Counted from the stretch's first letter, positions 23,306 to 35,936 are shown. The stretch: 64,000 bases of DNA from Cucumis sativus (GCF_000004075.3 NC_026656.2:15989599-16053598); one strand, 5' to 3'. A program made the numbers and translations. The notes: a model not told the origin generated them from the letters alone.

Positions 23306-26300
23306 ATGGATGTCGATAGTTGGCAATGGGGATTAGCCTTTGATCAGTGGGTAGCATTGCCGGTTTCTGGTTCTCGACCGCCAGCTCGATATAAGGTTTA
23401 AATTGTTTGATTTCATGTCGGACTGTGTTGGTGATTCTTTGACTTTGTTACATTAAGTCTTGATTGTGCGAGCTAATTCATCTATTTACTCTAGCATGCT
23501 GCAGCGGTTGTTGATCAGAAACTGTACATTGTCGGTGGAAGCCGTAATGGCCGGTATCTCTCTGATGTTCAGGTATTAAACGTGGTAGGCTACTTTGGTT
23601 TCTGTTCATCTTCATTAGATTGATGGGCGTTTGTCTCTAAACAGGTCTTGGACCTTAGCAATTTGTCTTGGTCCAGTGTTAAACTTCAAATGAATCCTGG
23701 TGTTGAGAATTCCGATGGCAATGGTAGCTTAGTTGAGGCTCTTCCGCCTGCTTCAGGGCACAGTATGGTAAGCATTATAAGGCGTGCTTATTGGTACAGT
23801 TATTAATTATATGTTCTATACAACATACCTATGTCAACTTATGCCTATAGTCATCTTATGGTTTGCTTGGTTAATTTTAATTGGCAGGTCAAATGGGATA
23901 AGAAACTCATCGTGCTTGGTGGAAATTTAAAACGATCATCTGATAGAATTTTGGGTTTGTGTTCTACGAACTACATTATTGTCTATTGGATTCCGTTACC
24001 CCTTTATAATATTTCTTAATGCTGTGCTGCAATGGATATCTTCGTGTTTCTACACTGCAATATGTTTTTTAATTGGATCATGGAACCGTATTCTCTTTTT
24101 ATGGTTCTTGCAGTTCATTGCATTGATCTTGAAACACACACATGGAGTGTTATGGAGACTACTGGAAACATTCCGGTATTTGACCAATTTTTTTTATATG
24201 GTCTTAGAGTCTATGCTTATGCTGTATTAACATTTCATTAACTTTTACTTATACTTCACCCTTCAAAATGTTCTTGATCATATTGCTTATTTAATTTTTT
24301 AATATTTCAGGTTGCTCGTGCTGGACATTCAGCTACTCTTTTTGGTTCCAAAATCATGATGTTTGGTGGAGAAGACAGTAGCAGAAAACTTCTAAATGAC
24401 ATCCACGTTCTTGATTTAGAGGCGTTAACTTGGGATGAGGTGGAGACAAAGTAAGTGTTCATTCTACTTGTTTAGTTGTCTACTTTGGGAGACCGTTTCA
24501 TCATTTCCCTGGGTTTTCTTAGGCAATCGCCGCCAGCTCCAAGATTTGATCATACAGCAGCATTGCATGCAGAACACTACCTCCTAGTTTTTGGCGGTTG
24601 TTCTCATTCAGCCTTTTTTCGTGATCTTCATGTACTGGATTTTCATACTGTGAGTACTTCCTCTTCACTTTCCTTTTAGCCTGCATGTGTTTTCCTCATT
24701 GAAGTGATTGTATGTATAACTCTGACTCATTGTTCTCTTGGCTTGTCTGTCAACTCAGACCTACTGCCTATTTGTTTACAACTTTATAGGCAAAGATAAG
24801 AATATTTTATGACAATATTAATACTATGATTTTTTCTACTAACACTTGCATATTAAGTATTATACTTGCAAATTGTGATACCCTATATGGAAATCATGTT
24901 ACTCTATACTAGTTGCGATTTTTGTAGTCACTTCTGTGATTGGTGCCATATATTTGGGAGTAATAATGATTGAACTGAAGTTCCGTAGTTGTTGAATTAT
25001 CTGTTTAATGAGTGATTATGTTGTTGAAAAGAAGAACAGGAGGTCTCTTGAGCCTCAGATTTCTCTGTGTCACAGAAGTTGGGGTTCATTTCCAAATATC
25101 TGTACCACCCCACTGACTTTCAAAAATATTTATCGTGATGAGTCAACTATAATAAAGGAAACCCTACTTTTAGCTTTGGCTTGAAGTCCTTATAAAAATA
25201 AATAAAAAAATAAAATAAAATAGCTTTGGCTTGAAATCCAAGGTTGGGATGCCAGAGCATCAACTACTTCAATGGCTGCTGGGTCATTGAACTTGCTTGA
25301 CTACTGAAAAATTGAAAGCTGGAGCTCAAGATCCAGTAGAGGTTGTAGACTTCTTCTGCTTAACATTTTTCGTCAAGCGGCCAGAATCTACTGTCACTAT
25401 CTTCTTGTTTATAAGTGACATTGAATCTCTTCTGACCATTCATCTGGCCTTCGGTATTTGATCTTGTCTTATGTTAGAAGCGAAAATCCAGCCGCTAGAA
25501 GTATTGCATGGTGTCGTCCCCTTCTCACTCCTAGAAGTATTTGATCTTGTCTTATTCTGTCTTATTTTGCCCCAGTAGACTGTAGAACTCCACTAATGGT
25601 GCTGTCCCTTCGGGGACATCCAATAAAATTGGAACGAACTCCACTAATGGTGCTTACTTTTAATGGTCCAGAGGTTGGGATTATAACGATTCTATTCCCC
25701 TATAACCATTCAAAGTAAATTTTATCTTTCTCATACACCTGAGAAGTATGTTTTCACGTGGAAGGAAAATGAGTTGTGGTTAAAGTGGGAATGATGATGA
25801 TAAATAAATAATAAGAAGCCTTATGATGTTATGCATGCTGCAGATGGAATGGTCTCAGCCACAATTACAGGGTGATTTGGTGACTCCTAGGGCAGGCCAT
25901 GCTGGCATAACCATTGATGAGAACTGGTATATAGTCGGTGGTGGTGATAATAAAAATGGTATCTAGAGCTTCTTAAATTATTATATAAGCTGTAACATAT
26001 TTAATTACTAAAAGATTATTATGAATTTGTGGACCTTCCTTTTCAGGTTGCCCAGAGACAATTGTGTTAAATATGTCCAAGCTTTCTTGGTTAGCTTTGA
26101 GAAGCGTAAAGCAAAGAGAACCCCTTGCTAGTGAGGTGATTGCAGAGTACATTCCTGCTTATATATTTCATATCAATTGTTTTTCCATTTTATCAATATC
26201 ATATGTTGAACTTTATCATATGATTGCAAACACTACATGCTAGTTTTGATGATAACATCTTGAAATGACATTGATTGATCCTTGTGCGTGATGTGCCACT

Positions 26301-28267
26301 GTTCTGGTCCTTTCTCTTCTCTTTGTTGCATTATCCTTTTTGCCTTTTGCATGCCTCTAATTTCCTGGTGAAACATGAAATATATTTGACTTATTTTTAC
26401 TCCCTAGACATAGGGCACAACCACATGCAATGCAACTGTGGTCAGTCCTTAAAGAAAATAAAACTTGGCTGGAATTTGAAATGATATTCAAAGACTGGTA
26501 TTTCTCGTATCAGCAAAGAAACTAGCACGCAATAAGCATTTTGAATTTTTTTGTTTTTGTTACCAACTACAGTTCTGTTCTTTTTATGGAAGGAGTTTCG
26601 ATTGGACATTTATGCAGTTTTTGTGAAGACAAATTGAAAGCTTAGAAGCAAAACATACATCGAGTGCTTTAATAAAATTTTAAAGCCCAAGCGTACATCC
26701 TGGCAAATATGAAAGAAAGAAGTCATTACCATTTCCATTCAAATAACATTTTGATTCTTAAAACAAGTCATTTATAAATATTACATGTACACATAAGAAG
26801 TGTTTTCGTTCTTCTATGTTCTTAGCTTGATATGCTTTTACTTTTGAAATTTAAATCATTATAGGTTGACAAAGGGTCCAAAAAAATGATGATGTCTTCA
26901 TAATCTACTGATTAGATGTATGTACGGGATGTGTTTTCTTTCTTTTTTGAACTTTAGATGGTCCAAATAATGTCATTGAATTGGCTTCTTTTTCAACAAA
27001 AGAAATGGGCGTTGAATTTGTCTATTCATAAAAAATTTCGTTGATGAAGCAACGTAACTAAGTGTCTCGATTAACTAATGCATGTAATCTTCTTTGTATT
27101 ATACCATCACTTCATTTCGGGAACAGGGAATCAGTATTAGTTTGGCAACAATTGATCAAGAGAAATATCTGGTTGCTTTTGGCGGTTACAACGGAAAGTA
27201 TAACAATGAGGTATGTTCTAGGTGATACACCTCCATCTGTTTTTATCCGCACTCTTAGAAGCCTTTATTATCATTAATTATTTTTGTGCCATTATGTGTC
27301 CTTGTAGGTTTTTGTCATGAGACCCAAACCGAGAGACTCATCACGTCCCAAGATATTCCAGTCACCAGCAGCAGCGGCGGCAGCAGCCTCTGTTACTGCT
27401 GCATATGCCTTAGCCAAGACTGAAAAGCTAGACTTTTCCATGATAGAAGGTGTCTCTAATGGTAGACACCAAAACCATTCTCAACCAAATGGCGCTATTG
27501 AACTTAAGGCCATTAGAGAAGAGAAAGCTAAGTTAGAACTAACACTTTCTGAAGTTCAAAGTGAAAATTCCAAACTTAAACAAGAGATTGATGAAGTAAA
27601 CAGCACCCATGCAGAGCTGTCTAAGGTATGACATTAAGGTAGAATGTACGTTTAAAGATATTATTTTCATATTCAGTTCTAAAGTCTGATTTTTAAATTT
27701 TTATCTCAGGAATTACAGTCAGTGCAATCCCAATTAATTGCCGAACGATCGAGATGCTTTAAATTGGAGGTTTGTATTTCATATAAAATCAAGTTTCGAT
27801 TACAAATTTGTTCTCTACAGCTGAAAAAAGTTGCAGTTTTAGATCCTACAGTTTTAAAAGTTGGGGACTATTTTTTATCATTTTACCAAACTTCAAGAAC
27901 TAAATTCTAATTTCTATTTACAAACCATAGAGCCTAAATGATTTGGATCAAATTTACAATTCCATCCCATCACCCGAGCTGGGCGGCTCAGGCCGATGCA
28001 TCAAATTTGTCTTTGATGATCCTATCGATTGAAAGATCTTAAGTTAGGCATCATTTTCTAAGATTCTCTTTTCCCTTGATTGACCAACAGGCACAAATAG
28101 CTGAACTACAAAAGATGCTGGAGTCAATGCAATCCATAGAGAATGAGATCCATCTCCTAAGGGAGCAAAAATCTGCCCTGGAGAAACATATGGAGGCTGC
28201 CTCAACAGTTCAAAGACAAGGTTCAGGTGGAGTGTGGCGGTGGATCGCAGGCGGTAACAGCGGGTAG
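23306..28267 (+). CDS. Kelch-repeat protein, ACBP4/5-like without ACB domain
   Basis: Thirteen exons: 23306-23395, 23495-23572, 23645-23767, 23888-23954, 24114-24175, 24311-24450, 24523-24649, 25844-25958, 26047-26135, 27127-27210, 27308-27625, 27710-27769 and 28091-28267. Together they code for 509 residues with all phases closing. A leader intron probably ends at 23298. The N-terminal ~330 residues form kelch blades (LYIVGGSRNGRYLSDVQVLD, IMMFGGED, LLVFGGCSH, WYIVGGGDN, LVAFGGYNGKYNNE). An alanine-rich PKIFQSPAAAAAAASVTAAY segment follows, then a ~150-residue coiled coil (ELKAIREEKAKLEL to LQKMLESMQS) and a GGVWRWIAGG end. This matches the ACBP4/5-type kelch family, specifically the shorter members such as Arabidopsis At5g04420 that lack the acyl-CoA-binding domain. 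A cytosolic protein-interaction role is likely. The gap lies just upstream, so an extra 5' exon cannot be fully excluded. Confidence 0.9.
25171..25239. repeat. 19-bp direct repeat flanking an A-rich 31-bp insert
   Basis: TAGCTTTGGCTTGAAGTCC at 25171-25189 recurs with one mismatch (TAGCTTTGGCTTGAAATCC) at 25221-25239. The 31 bp between are almost only A and T (A-rich). It lies in kelch intron 7. Confidence 0.8.
25454..25555. repeat. Perfect 19-bp direct repeat flanking a 64-bp insert
   Basis: GTATTTGATCTTGTCTTAT occurs at 25454-25472 and 25537-25555, and the bases just outside differ. The 64-bp insert contains a partial second copy of 'ctagaagtatt'. It lies in kelch intron 7. Confidence 0.8.
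25604..25635 (+). pseudogene. 5' fragment of U6 snRNA (32 nt) with flanking 19-bp duplication
   Basis: The sequence GTCCCTTCGGGGACATCC, followed by AATAAAATTGGAAC, equals the first 32 nt of plant U6 snRNA including the 5' stem-loop. There is one substitution (G to A after ACATCC). It is flanked exactly by GAACTCCACTAATGGTGCT at 25585-25603 and 25636-25654, a perfect 19-bp direct duplication. No U6 promoter elements precede it and the catalytic/ACAGAGA part is absent. It is therefore an inserted fragment, not a gene. It lies in kelch intron 7. Confidence 0.85.
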
Positions 28268-29129
28268 GCCTTGAAACACTGTTCGATAACCCCACATTGG
28301 CAACACGACCAAGCAGCCAAAATTTTTGGTACCAGGCTCTTAAATTTACCAAAGGCGACCGTTGAATTTGGGTTATGAGGTACGAAAGATGAAGTTGTAT
28401 TGTTCTCTTTGGAAACTCTACAGGTAATTTTAGACATGTATTCTTTTTTTCAAGATTCTTATTCTTTGAAGTTTATCCTTTAATTTTGTTTTTTGTTTTT
28501 TGCTTTTTGCTTTTTTGTCCTTTGTCAATACTTCATTGAATGGGAGTGTTCATCCTCATTTGGGTATCATGGAAATGGTTTCTTTTGTGATTTTATTTTG
28601 TAACACTCAGCATTATCGAAACTCTCTCAATTGATGACAAAGGCATGGAAGTGGCTCTTTGTTTGATTTCTCTTCCACATTTTTATCCCCGAGTTCAAAC
28701 ACATTTTGGTCCTTCACTTCAAATAATTTTAGTTCCACTATTTTAATTCAATGTTAATGTTTCTCAAAATTGATAAAATAATGATAAATAATAATCTTTT
28801 ACTTAAAAAAAAATAAATAAGGGTTAAAACTTTATGTTTAATTTTAGTCCTTAGAATTATTCAGTTTTAGTCCATTGTTTTGAACAAATCTTAAATTTAG
28901 TCCTAAATAAATAGGAAGTAAAATTAGACCATTAAAAATGTTCAACTGAAACTTTTTTAAAAAATGGCTAAAAATTTGATAACAGTGTAAAGTGATAGCT
29001 GTTCGTTTCCTTTCTAAATGTTTTTGTCAATAATTTTCCAAAAAAAAAAAACAAACTTCAAAATATTTTGATAAATAAAAACGAGGGTTTTTGAAAGGAA
29101 AAAAAACCAATAGCGAAGAAAAAAAAACA

Positions 29130-29134
<5 letters not shown>

Positions 29135-29187
<53 letters not shown>
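29135..29187. repeat. (AT)n microsatellite, about 26 units
   Basis: Uninterrupted AT dinucleotides over roughly 53 bp. Confidence 0.95.
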
Positions 29188-29194
<7 letters not shown>

Positions 29195-29426
29195 TCAAAT
29201 ATTTATATTTTGCCGACTTAAAAAATTTCTATCTAAAATGATATTTGAAACTCTCTTGAAAATAATCTTAACTACAAACTAAGATAAAAATACAGAACAC
29301 AGATTATCTGATTCTCGACCACAACATTTGAACCTTTCCAAATTTCCTTTTTCCAAATTAACATTAATTTACACACATTCTAAGAGTAATCCCTTCTCCA
29401 ATAAATAACAATAATAATTGAAAACA

Positions 29427-29500
29427 TGAGCTGCACCTGTACAATCCTGTGGACAAGAGGTCTCAAGTTCAAATCCCCTCTCCAACATTTATTACAATAC
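29427..29500 (+). mobile_element. SINE-like tRNA-derived copy 1 (A box degraded)
   Basis: It contains 'cctgtggacaagaggtctca' then a B-box-like AGTTCAAATCCCC and 'caacatttattacaatac', followed by an A-rich stretch. The same block recurs at 53100-53190, where both promoter boxes are recognisable. Non-coding. Confidence 0.55.
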
Positions 29501-29960
29501 CTTTGGAAAAAAAAGAAAGAAATCATCAACAAATTCAGACGTGATGAAAGCTTCTACTCCCATTTTTCACATACATATATCATATATACCCTATAACCAT
29601 GGACATAAAATAAGGTTTCGAGATCAAGACACCAAAAAGAAACCCAAATATGACATGAGTGATGTAATATATGCAGTATGAACAAAATGTTCCCTTTTAC
29701 CTCCCCATCCAACTATCATGTGTCGAACACCTCTCTAAACAAAAGAATATTAAGCTAAAAGGCATACCCCAGAGAACAGGGCGGTGGTGGGAAGGGGTGG
29801 TAGCACAATCCAAGTTTCCAGTTCACCTCGCTTTAAATAGCGTTCCGGTGGCGGTAACAAATAGGCAAGATTGCTGTTCTTGGCTGCTTGAGAGGAGGGA
29901 GATATGCAGCCACTCAAGCTTTTATTCATTACCACAGATAATGTTTTGATTGTTTCTTCA

Positions 29961-32752
29961 TCAATGGGAATATATGCAACTCCCAACTTTAAAGCTCACC
30001 GAGAGTATTAGAACCCAGAAAAGCAGAAAGAAGAATAAGAACCCTCGTGACCCGACGATAGTCCCATTCTTCTCAGATTGGTGATCACTTTCAACTTGAT
30101 GTTGATGTTGAGCAAAAGATAGGATGAGGTTGACATCCGCGTTCTTTCCATATAAGGGATCATTCACCAGATCGCCATTTGATGTCAAGTTTCTTATATG
30201 GATCATGCCAGCAGTTACATGAACTGAACTGGAAGTTTGTGCTGCCGAGTTCAGCCGAATGGCCATATCTTTTGATGGATACTCTGAAGCAAATGCAGGA
30301 GGGGCAGGGATGTTTCCTAACATGTAACTTGCACCTTTGAAGAAGGGTGATTTTGAATCTGAAACAACAAAATCTCCTTTATGAGTTTTATAGCAAAAGA
30401 ATGTCTAACATCCTGATTCGAACTATTATATTCTGAATTCTACCTGAACTTGTTTCAATAGCCTTGGGGTCTTGCTTAGAAGTAGATGCATCATTTACGA
30501 AAGTTACGGACGACTGTTTAGCAGCCATGAACTCTTTTTCTGCTACTTCGCTCACTTTCTGTTCAGAGATTCAGTAGTTTTATTGAAGTTAGATTCAAAG
30601 TTGTAAATCCCAAGTTCTCAACAGTGATACTTGGAATGTAAAGTTACCTCTTCAGAAGTTGTTTGGCTAGAAATAGGTTCTTCACTGTCAAAAAGATCTG
30701 ACGGGTCAAAAGCCAGCTGTAAGTTATCATCTGCATCAAAGAATGTAAAATACTCTTCAAGCACATCCAGCGCAGATGGATCAGATTCAACTGGATTTGA
30801 AAGATCATTGGCCTCCAGGAATAATTCCTCATTGAGGGCAAGATCATCCGGAACACTCGGGTAAGGCTCGTCTAGTAAGTAATTGATATCCTCTTGATTA
30901 AAATTGTCACTTGATTCAGCAAGATTACCACTTGATTCAGCAAAACGATCATCCCTTTCAGAACTCTCTCCCGTTCCATATTGCTCTGGTAATTGAAAGA
31001 AATTGAGGCTCGGCTGTAGCTCAAAGGTATCACCAGCACATACTTCTGGTTTATTATCATTTTCAACAAGGCCATTGGGTAGCTCAACATGGTTGCTAGT
31101 CTCTTGAGGATAAATCAACGGAGGTTGCCCATATTCACCTGGAAGTTCTCCATCAAAATACTGCTGCCCAAAAAGGAGGAAAAAAGCATCTTAATTAGCT
31201 TGAAAGTTCTATGTAGAAGAGCATAACAGAATAAATTGGTCAAAGCAACACACTTCCAAAGAGAACTTAACGTGATTAAAGTATTTAAAAGGGTTTTCTT
31301 CGGATGTGTTTTGTGTTCTTCAATTACAAAGTTGACCTAAAGGTTGTCAACTTAAACATAGCTCACAGTATTTGACATAACTTACCATAACTCATTTCCT
31401 TGAGATTGAGGTAAGGTTCACATGCCCCACATTTGCTATACCAACAAAAGAAAATTTGAGGAGTGGAAAATGATTAAGCGTTTTTGGAAATTATGGATAA
31501 TTTTTTTCCTCCTGGCTCCTATAAAAGCTAGAAAAAGGGTTACGCTTAAGACCCTGCTCTTAAAGAGCTCTTCAACTCCCCATAAATAGAATAAAGTACA
31601 CCTTGAGTATAAAATTTAGTTCAGAATCATATGCTTCCATTCATTCTTGGCCCTTGCCCTTTTATTACACATGCTTCATATTCCATTTGCAAATAATGGA
31701 CCGTCCTATTTTCTACTTGCATAGTTCACTACAAACCTAAAGAAGATCAAGAACACGTTTCATACTAACTAAGCAGCATTGAGTGAGAGCATATATGATC
31801 CTTTGTGACTTTACTGGTGACAAGAATAATACATGAACACAAGGATTCGAAAATTAAAAATCTATCCACATGATGCAAAATAGAGTAGCAAATAAAAGGT
31901 GGATATATTTAACAAAGCACAAACCTGAGCAATATCATCCACTTCAAAATGCATATAATCATCAACATCAACTAACCCTTCATTGGCCACAACCTCCTCG
32001 CCAGGCAGAGTTAACTCTTCATCATCCTCCCACTCCTCTTCAATAAACGGAGCTCCATACTGTTCTCCATTCTTAGGGCCTGAACCACTTTTTTGAAATA
32101 TCCTGCAAAGAACATAAGCATCCTGCCAATCCAAAACACAATTCAATAACAAACTCATAAGAATAGAAAGTACACAAAACACAATAACCCCAAAAGACAA
32201 AAACAAGTTTCCTCACCTGCACAACCCCAGCTTTCTCTAAATCCTCATCAGTAAGTCTATATTCATGCATCACCCAATTGCTGCGAGCCCCACGAGGCGC
32301 CCGGCCGCTGTGGTAAACAAGAGTCTTCTTCATTCCAACCACTCGGGAGTTATGTCGAACCGGCCGATCCTTCCCAGTCGTCTTCCAGTACCCATGCTCA
32401 GTAGCTCTGTTCGTCCTCGAACTGTTACCATACTTCTTATCCAAAGGACTGAAAAAATACCATTCCAAGTCCCTAGTCTTCAGCTTCGACTTCCCTAACA
32501 ATTAAAAATTCCCAATAAATAACTCTGTCAACTGAATTCCCAACAAAAAATACACAAATAAAAATAGAAAATTGAAGAAATCTTACCAGGAAGGTCCCAC
32601 GGCTCCGATTTATAAATTTCAGTGACGGAGATGGGATCAAAACGAAGAGATTTGCCAGAAACCTTGCGCCTAAGATAATATCGCACAATTTCCTCGTCAG
32701 TGGGGTGAAATCGAAACCCCGGAGCAAGAGATGTAGAGGAATCAGAGCCCAT
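29961..32752 (-). CDS. NAC078-like (NTL): Membrane-tethered NAC transcription factor (NAC053/NAC078 type)
   Basis: Six exons read on the reverse strand: 32752-32587, 32494-32217, 32122-31925, 31163-30648, 30558-30444 and 30358-29961. They code for 556 residues and phases close. The NAC domain (residues ~10-160) contains [66 protein letters not shown] and NWVMHEYRL. It is followed by [13 protein letters not shown] and a long acidic activation region. A single C-terminal hydrophobic helix ([18 protein letters not shown]) near the end marks a tail-anchored NTL factor that must be released by proteolysis to reach the nucleus. The subgroup NAC053/NAC078 activates proteasome genes under proteotoxic stress. 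Start: ATG at 32752 ([13 protein letters not shown]); an upstream in-frame codon at 32776 is not conserved in style. Confidence 0.92.
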
Positions 32753-32790
32753 AAAGCAAAACAACCAGAAGATCAAAGATCAAAGATCAA

Positions 32791-32800
32791 TTAGGGTTTA
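32791..32800 (-). promoter_or_regulatory. Telo-box-like element in the NAC leader
   Basis: TTAGGGTTTA, i.e. TAAACCCTAA in gene orientation, lies about 40 bp upstream of the NAC start. It is next to three tandem 'gatcaaa' units at 32772-32790. Confidence 0.4.
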
Positions 32801-35244
32801 AGCTAATTCCGAACTCAGAAGTAGGATTGAAAACTAGAATTCCAAATTTATCTTGAGGAAATAATCAAATAATCCTTCGATTTTCAATCAATCATAACCA
32901 TAAGGATGAACGAATCGGCAGATGGAGGAAAAACAAAGGCGAACCATTGCCAAACAAAAGAAAGTCCATTTCTTTTTCTTGTTCTTTAAGTCATGAAACA
33001 ATTAAAAAGAAGGTTCGGGAATTAATGTAGCCTAAAACCACCCGTCTGTCGCACTTTACAAGTGAAGGAATTGCTGGTGGTGGGACCGCTTGGGTGTAAG
33101 TAAACCAATCAAATGTTTAAACGTGGACAACTTGTAGAGGTTTGTGGAGAATTGGTAATTTTACTGTGACGTAATTGCATCCGTCAGATTAATTTTTGTT
33201 TTAGTGTACCAGCAATCGAAGGCTTAGTATCGTCAAACCCCCTCAGCCTCTACATTCTGTTTTTGCAAAATTTTAATTAAGATGTAATGTATTGTTATTA
33301 ACAAACTCTTGATTACAAGTGTAATTAATAAATTACACGCATTCTGTTTGGATTAATTTTTGATATATTTAATTTTCAAACTAATTTATTTTGACATAAA
33401 CTGAGGTGTTTGGTATTTGTCTAAAATAATTTTTTTTTTAAAATGAAATTATGAAATAAATCATTTTAGAAAAAATATATTCAACTATATTTTAATTTTA
33501 GAATAAAGGTTTATTTGGTGTTTAATGAGAAATTTCTTATAAATTTGTATTTCTCTCTTTCTATTTTTATTCTTTTTTACTATCTATTTTTCACTCGGTC
33601 GTTTTTTTTCTTTTTTTAAATATTTTGAATATTTTTTCAACGTGTGTTCATATACATTTAAATACAAATATTTACAAATTATTCTCTTTCAACCAAATCT
33701 AATTCGCTTTAACATATGTGAAATAAATCATGAATACGTCAATGAATAACATGATCGTTAGGTTCATGAAATTAAAAGGAATTAAGAACGTTATTTATCT
33801 TATTTATATTTTGTTGTTGAAAATCAATTGATTTTTTTATCTAGTTATGTATTTACATTTCAAAATATTTGTGCTTTTAAAATTGAACTGTCCAAAATAA
33901 TAATAATAATAACAAAATTAATATTTAGTTTCGAGTATTTAAAAATTAATAATTTCAAGATAACGTGATACTTTTGAAAAAAAAGATTTTAAATATGTGT
34001 ATTTTGTAATGAAATTAATTCATAATGTTTAATAGCATTTTATGATAATTTAACCTATGTGTAAAATATTATTAGTATAGGATAAACCAAATACGTTTTT
34101 GCATATAAACGTTTATAAATAGGTAAAATCAAACAGGTAAATGTTTAGATTTAAACTCATTTAAAAAAAAATTAGAAAATGTATTCTTAAAAAAATATTT
34201 TTTTGAAAGACAATCCAAACGGAGCGTAAAACCTTATTATTCATTTTCGTGGTTTTAGTTGTAATTACAAAAATAATTAATTGATATTGTTTTTAGAATA
34301 AGGTTAATAATTAAAATGTTTGGTTAATAAATGGGTTGTACCAAAATAATCCTAATTTTTATAAATCAAATTACTATTATTAAAAGGGATTTGAACACAA
34401 ATCCTGTACCATTACTTTTATATTTTTTAAAATCTGCTTGATTTACTGTACACAAAAAATTTAAAAGTTGAAAAAGTCCAATAAACATAGATTTAAATTT
34501 ACATCCAATACATCCACTAATTTTTTTAAAATAAATAAATCATTAATGATCATATAAAATATAAAAGTGAAGGTTGATGAATCCAAACACAAAATTAAAA
34601 CTCCAAATCAACACAAAAATTACATATTAATTTTGCACTTTCACCCTATGTTATAGGAAAATTTTCATAAAAACTTATGAAATTTACTATTTTTTAAAAA
34701 GAATAGGTTTGTCATTTCTTATTATAAAACAATAATAATAATAATAATTTATATAAGAAATAAAAAATGTAAAGTCAAAGGAATTACTTAATGTATAAGT
34801 CAAAGGAATGAAGGTGGCTTACCTAATGTCCTCATCAATTTTAGTTCTCACTTAACTTTTGACCAAGCTTTATCTTATCAAATTTTATATATATTTTTTC
34901 AAAGACAATCAATTTTTTATTTTATAAATAATTGACAACAAATTTTAAATGAATGCCAGTTTTGTTTATGTATTTCAATTTATAACTCTAATCAAAACAA
35001 GACTGAACATGCACAGAATACTACATCCATACAATTATACTTTCTAACCTATTTATATATATTTATTATTATGTTACTACTTTTCCATGTTTATTCTATG
35101 GTATGGACAACCTATTTTATTTATTTTTTGCTACTATACAAGAAGGAGAATCCAATAATATAACCTTCTTGCCTTCACATTAATAATACACACGTTTATA
35201 CAATATTTTTGTTGTAATAAGCGAAATACGATATTGTACAAATT

Positions 35245-35528
35245 AGTGGTGATCATCAGTTAGGTGGGTCGATTTTGTACCCAAAAAAAAAAAAATGAGA
35301 CAAAAAACTGACCTAATTGATTTGTGCTAAGAAAAACCAACAATGGTGTTTGATGGGTCGACTTTTTGCCGATTTTAGTTGTTTTTAGTCGGGTTGGGTG
35401 GGTTTTTCAAAACTTTTTAATTAAATCGACCACTGACCATGTTTTTAATAAAAACCGACCATCGAGTATTGAATTGGTAGATTTCAATCGTTCGAATGGA
35501 TTTTTTGGTTATGGATGCTCACCCCTGA
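35245..35528. mobile_element. hAT-type MITE with inverted ends and target duplication
   Basis: The left end AGTGGTGATCATC and the right end (reverse complement CAGGGGTGAGCATC) match at most positions. They have the CAGGGGTGAGCATC form typical of plant hAT non-autonomous elements. Flanking TACAAAT at 35237-35243 recurs at 35529-35535, consistent with an 8-bp hAT target duplication with one change. About 284 bp, no coding capacity, containing a poly(A) run near 35283. Confidence 0.75.
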
Positions 35529-35930
35529 TACAAATATAAGGATCTAAAACACATGTTCATATTAATAAGTGTACTTTAGTCAATACTAAAAGTATGTGAC
35601 AAGTGACAAGAATATTTAAAAAAGAAAAGAAAAGAAAAACTCAAACAAGTGACTCGAGATTAGTAGTGAGTGGCCCATTGGACGGCCCTTTATGAGTGGC
35701 TCAAACATCTCGCTTTGAGGTCATCAACGGCCCATTGGGCCTATTGACCGCAACTATATGGCTAGACCATTTTGGGTTGGTGGATTTAAATGGGCCCAGC
35801 TTAATTACTAAGAGTGCATTTTTCCATTTTGGAAAAATACTTTTTCTGAGTATGCTCAATTTCAAAATGTTACAATCTTTGCCTGTAGAATTTAAAGTTT
35901 GTTGTCTCAATTTATTTTATAGATTTAAAG

Positions 35931-35936
<6 letters not shown>

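Larger units (their letters stand above)
28268..29960. other. Intergenic, convergent 3' flanks of kelch and NAC genes
   Basis: About 300-400 bp on each side are probably 3' UTR. Between them is AT-rich DNA with a long (AT)n array and a SINE-like copy, listed separately. No gene is seen. Confidence 0.6.

Noticed and set aside
25604..25635. U6 snRNA gene
   Set aside because: Only the first 32 nt are present, with no upstream promoter elements and no catalytic core, flanked exactly by duplicated target sequence.
29091..29282. Open frame with a Tyr-Ile repeat
   Set aside because: It is simply the (AT)n array translated. The same explains the frames at 35696-36046 and 50964-51191.
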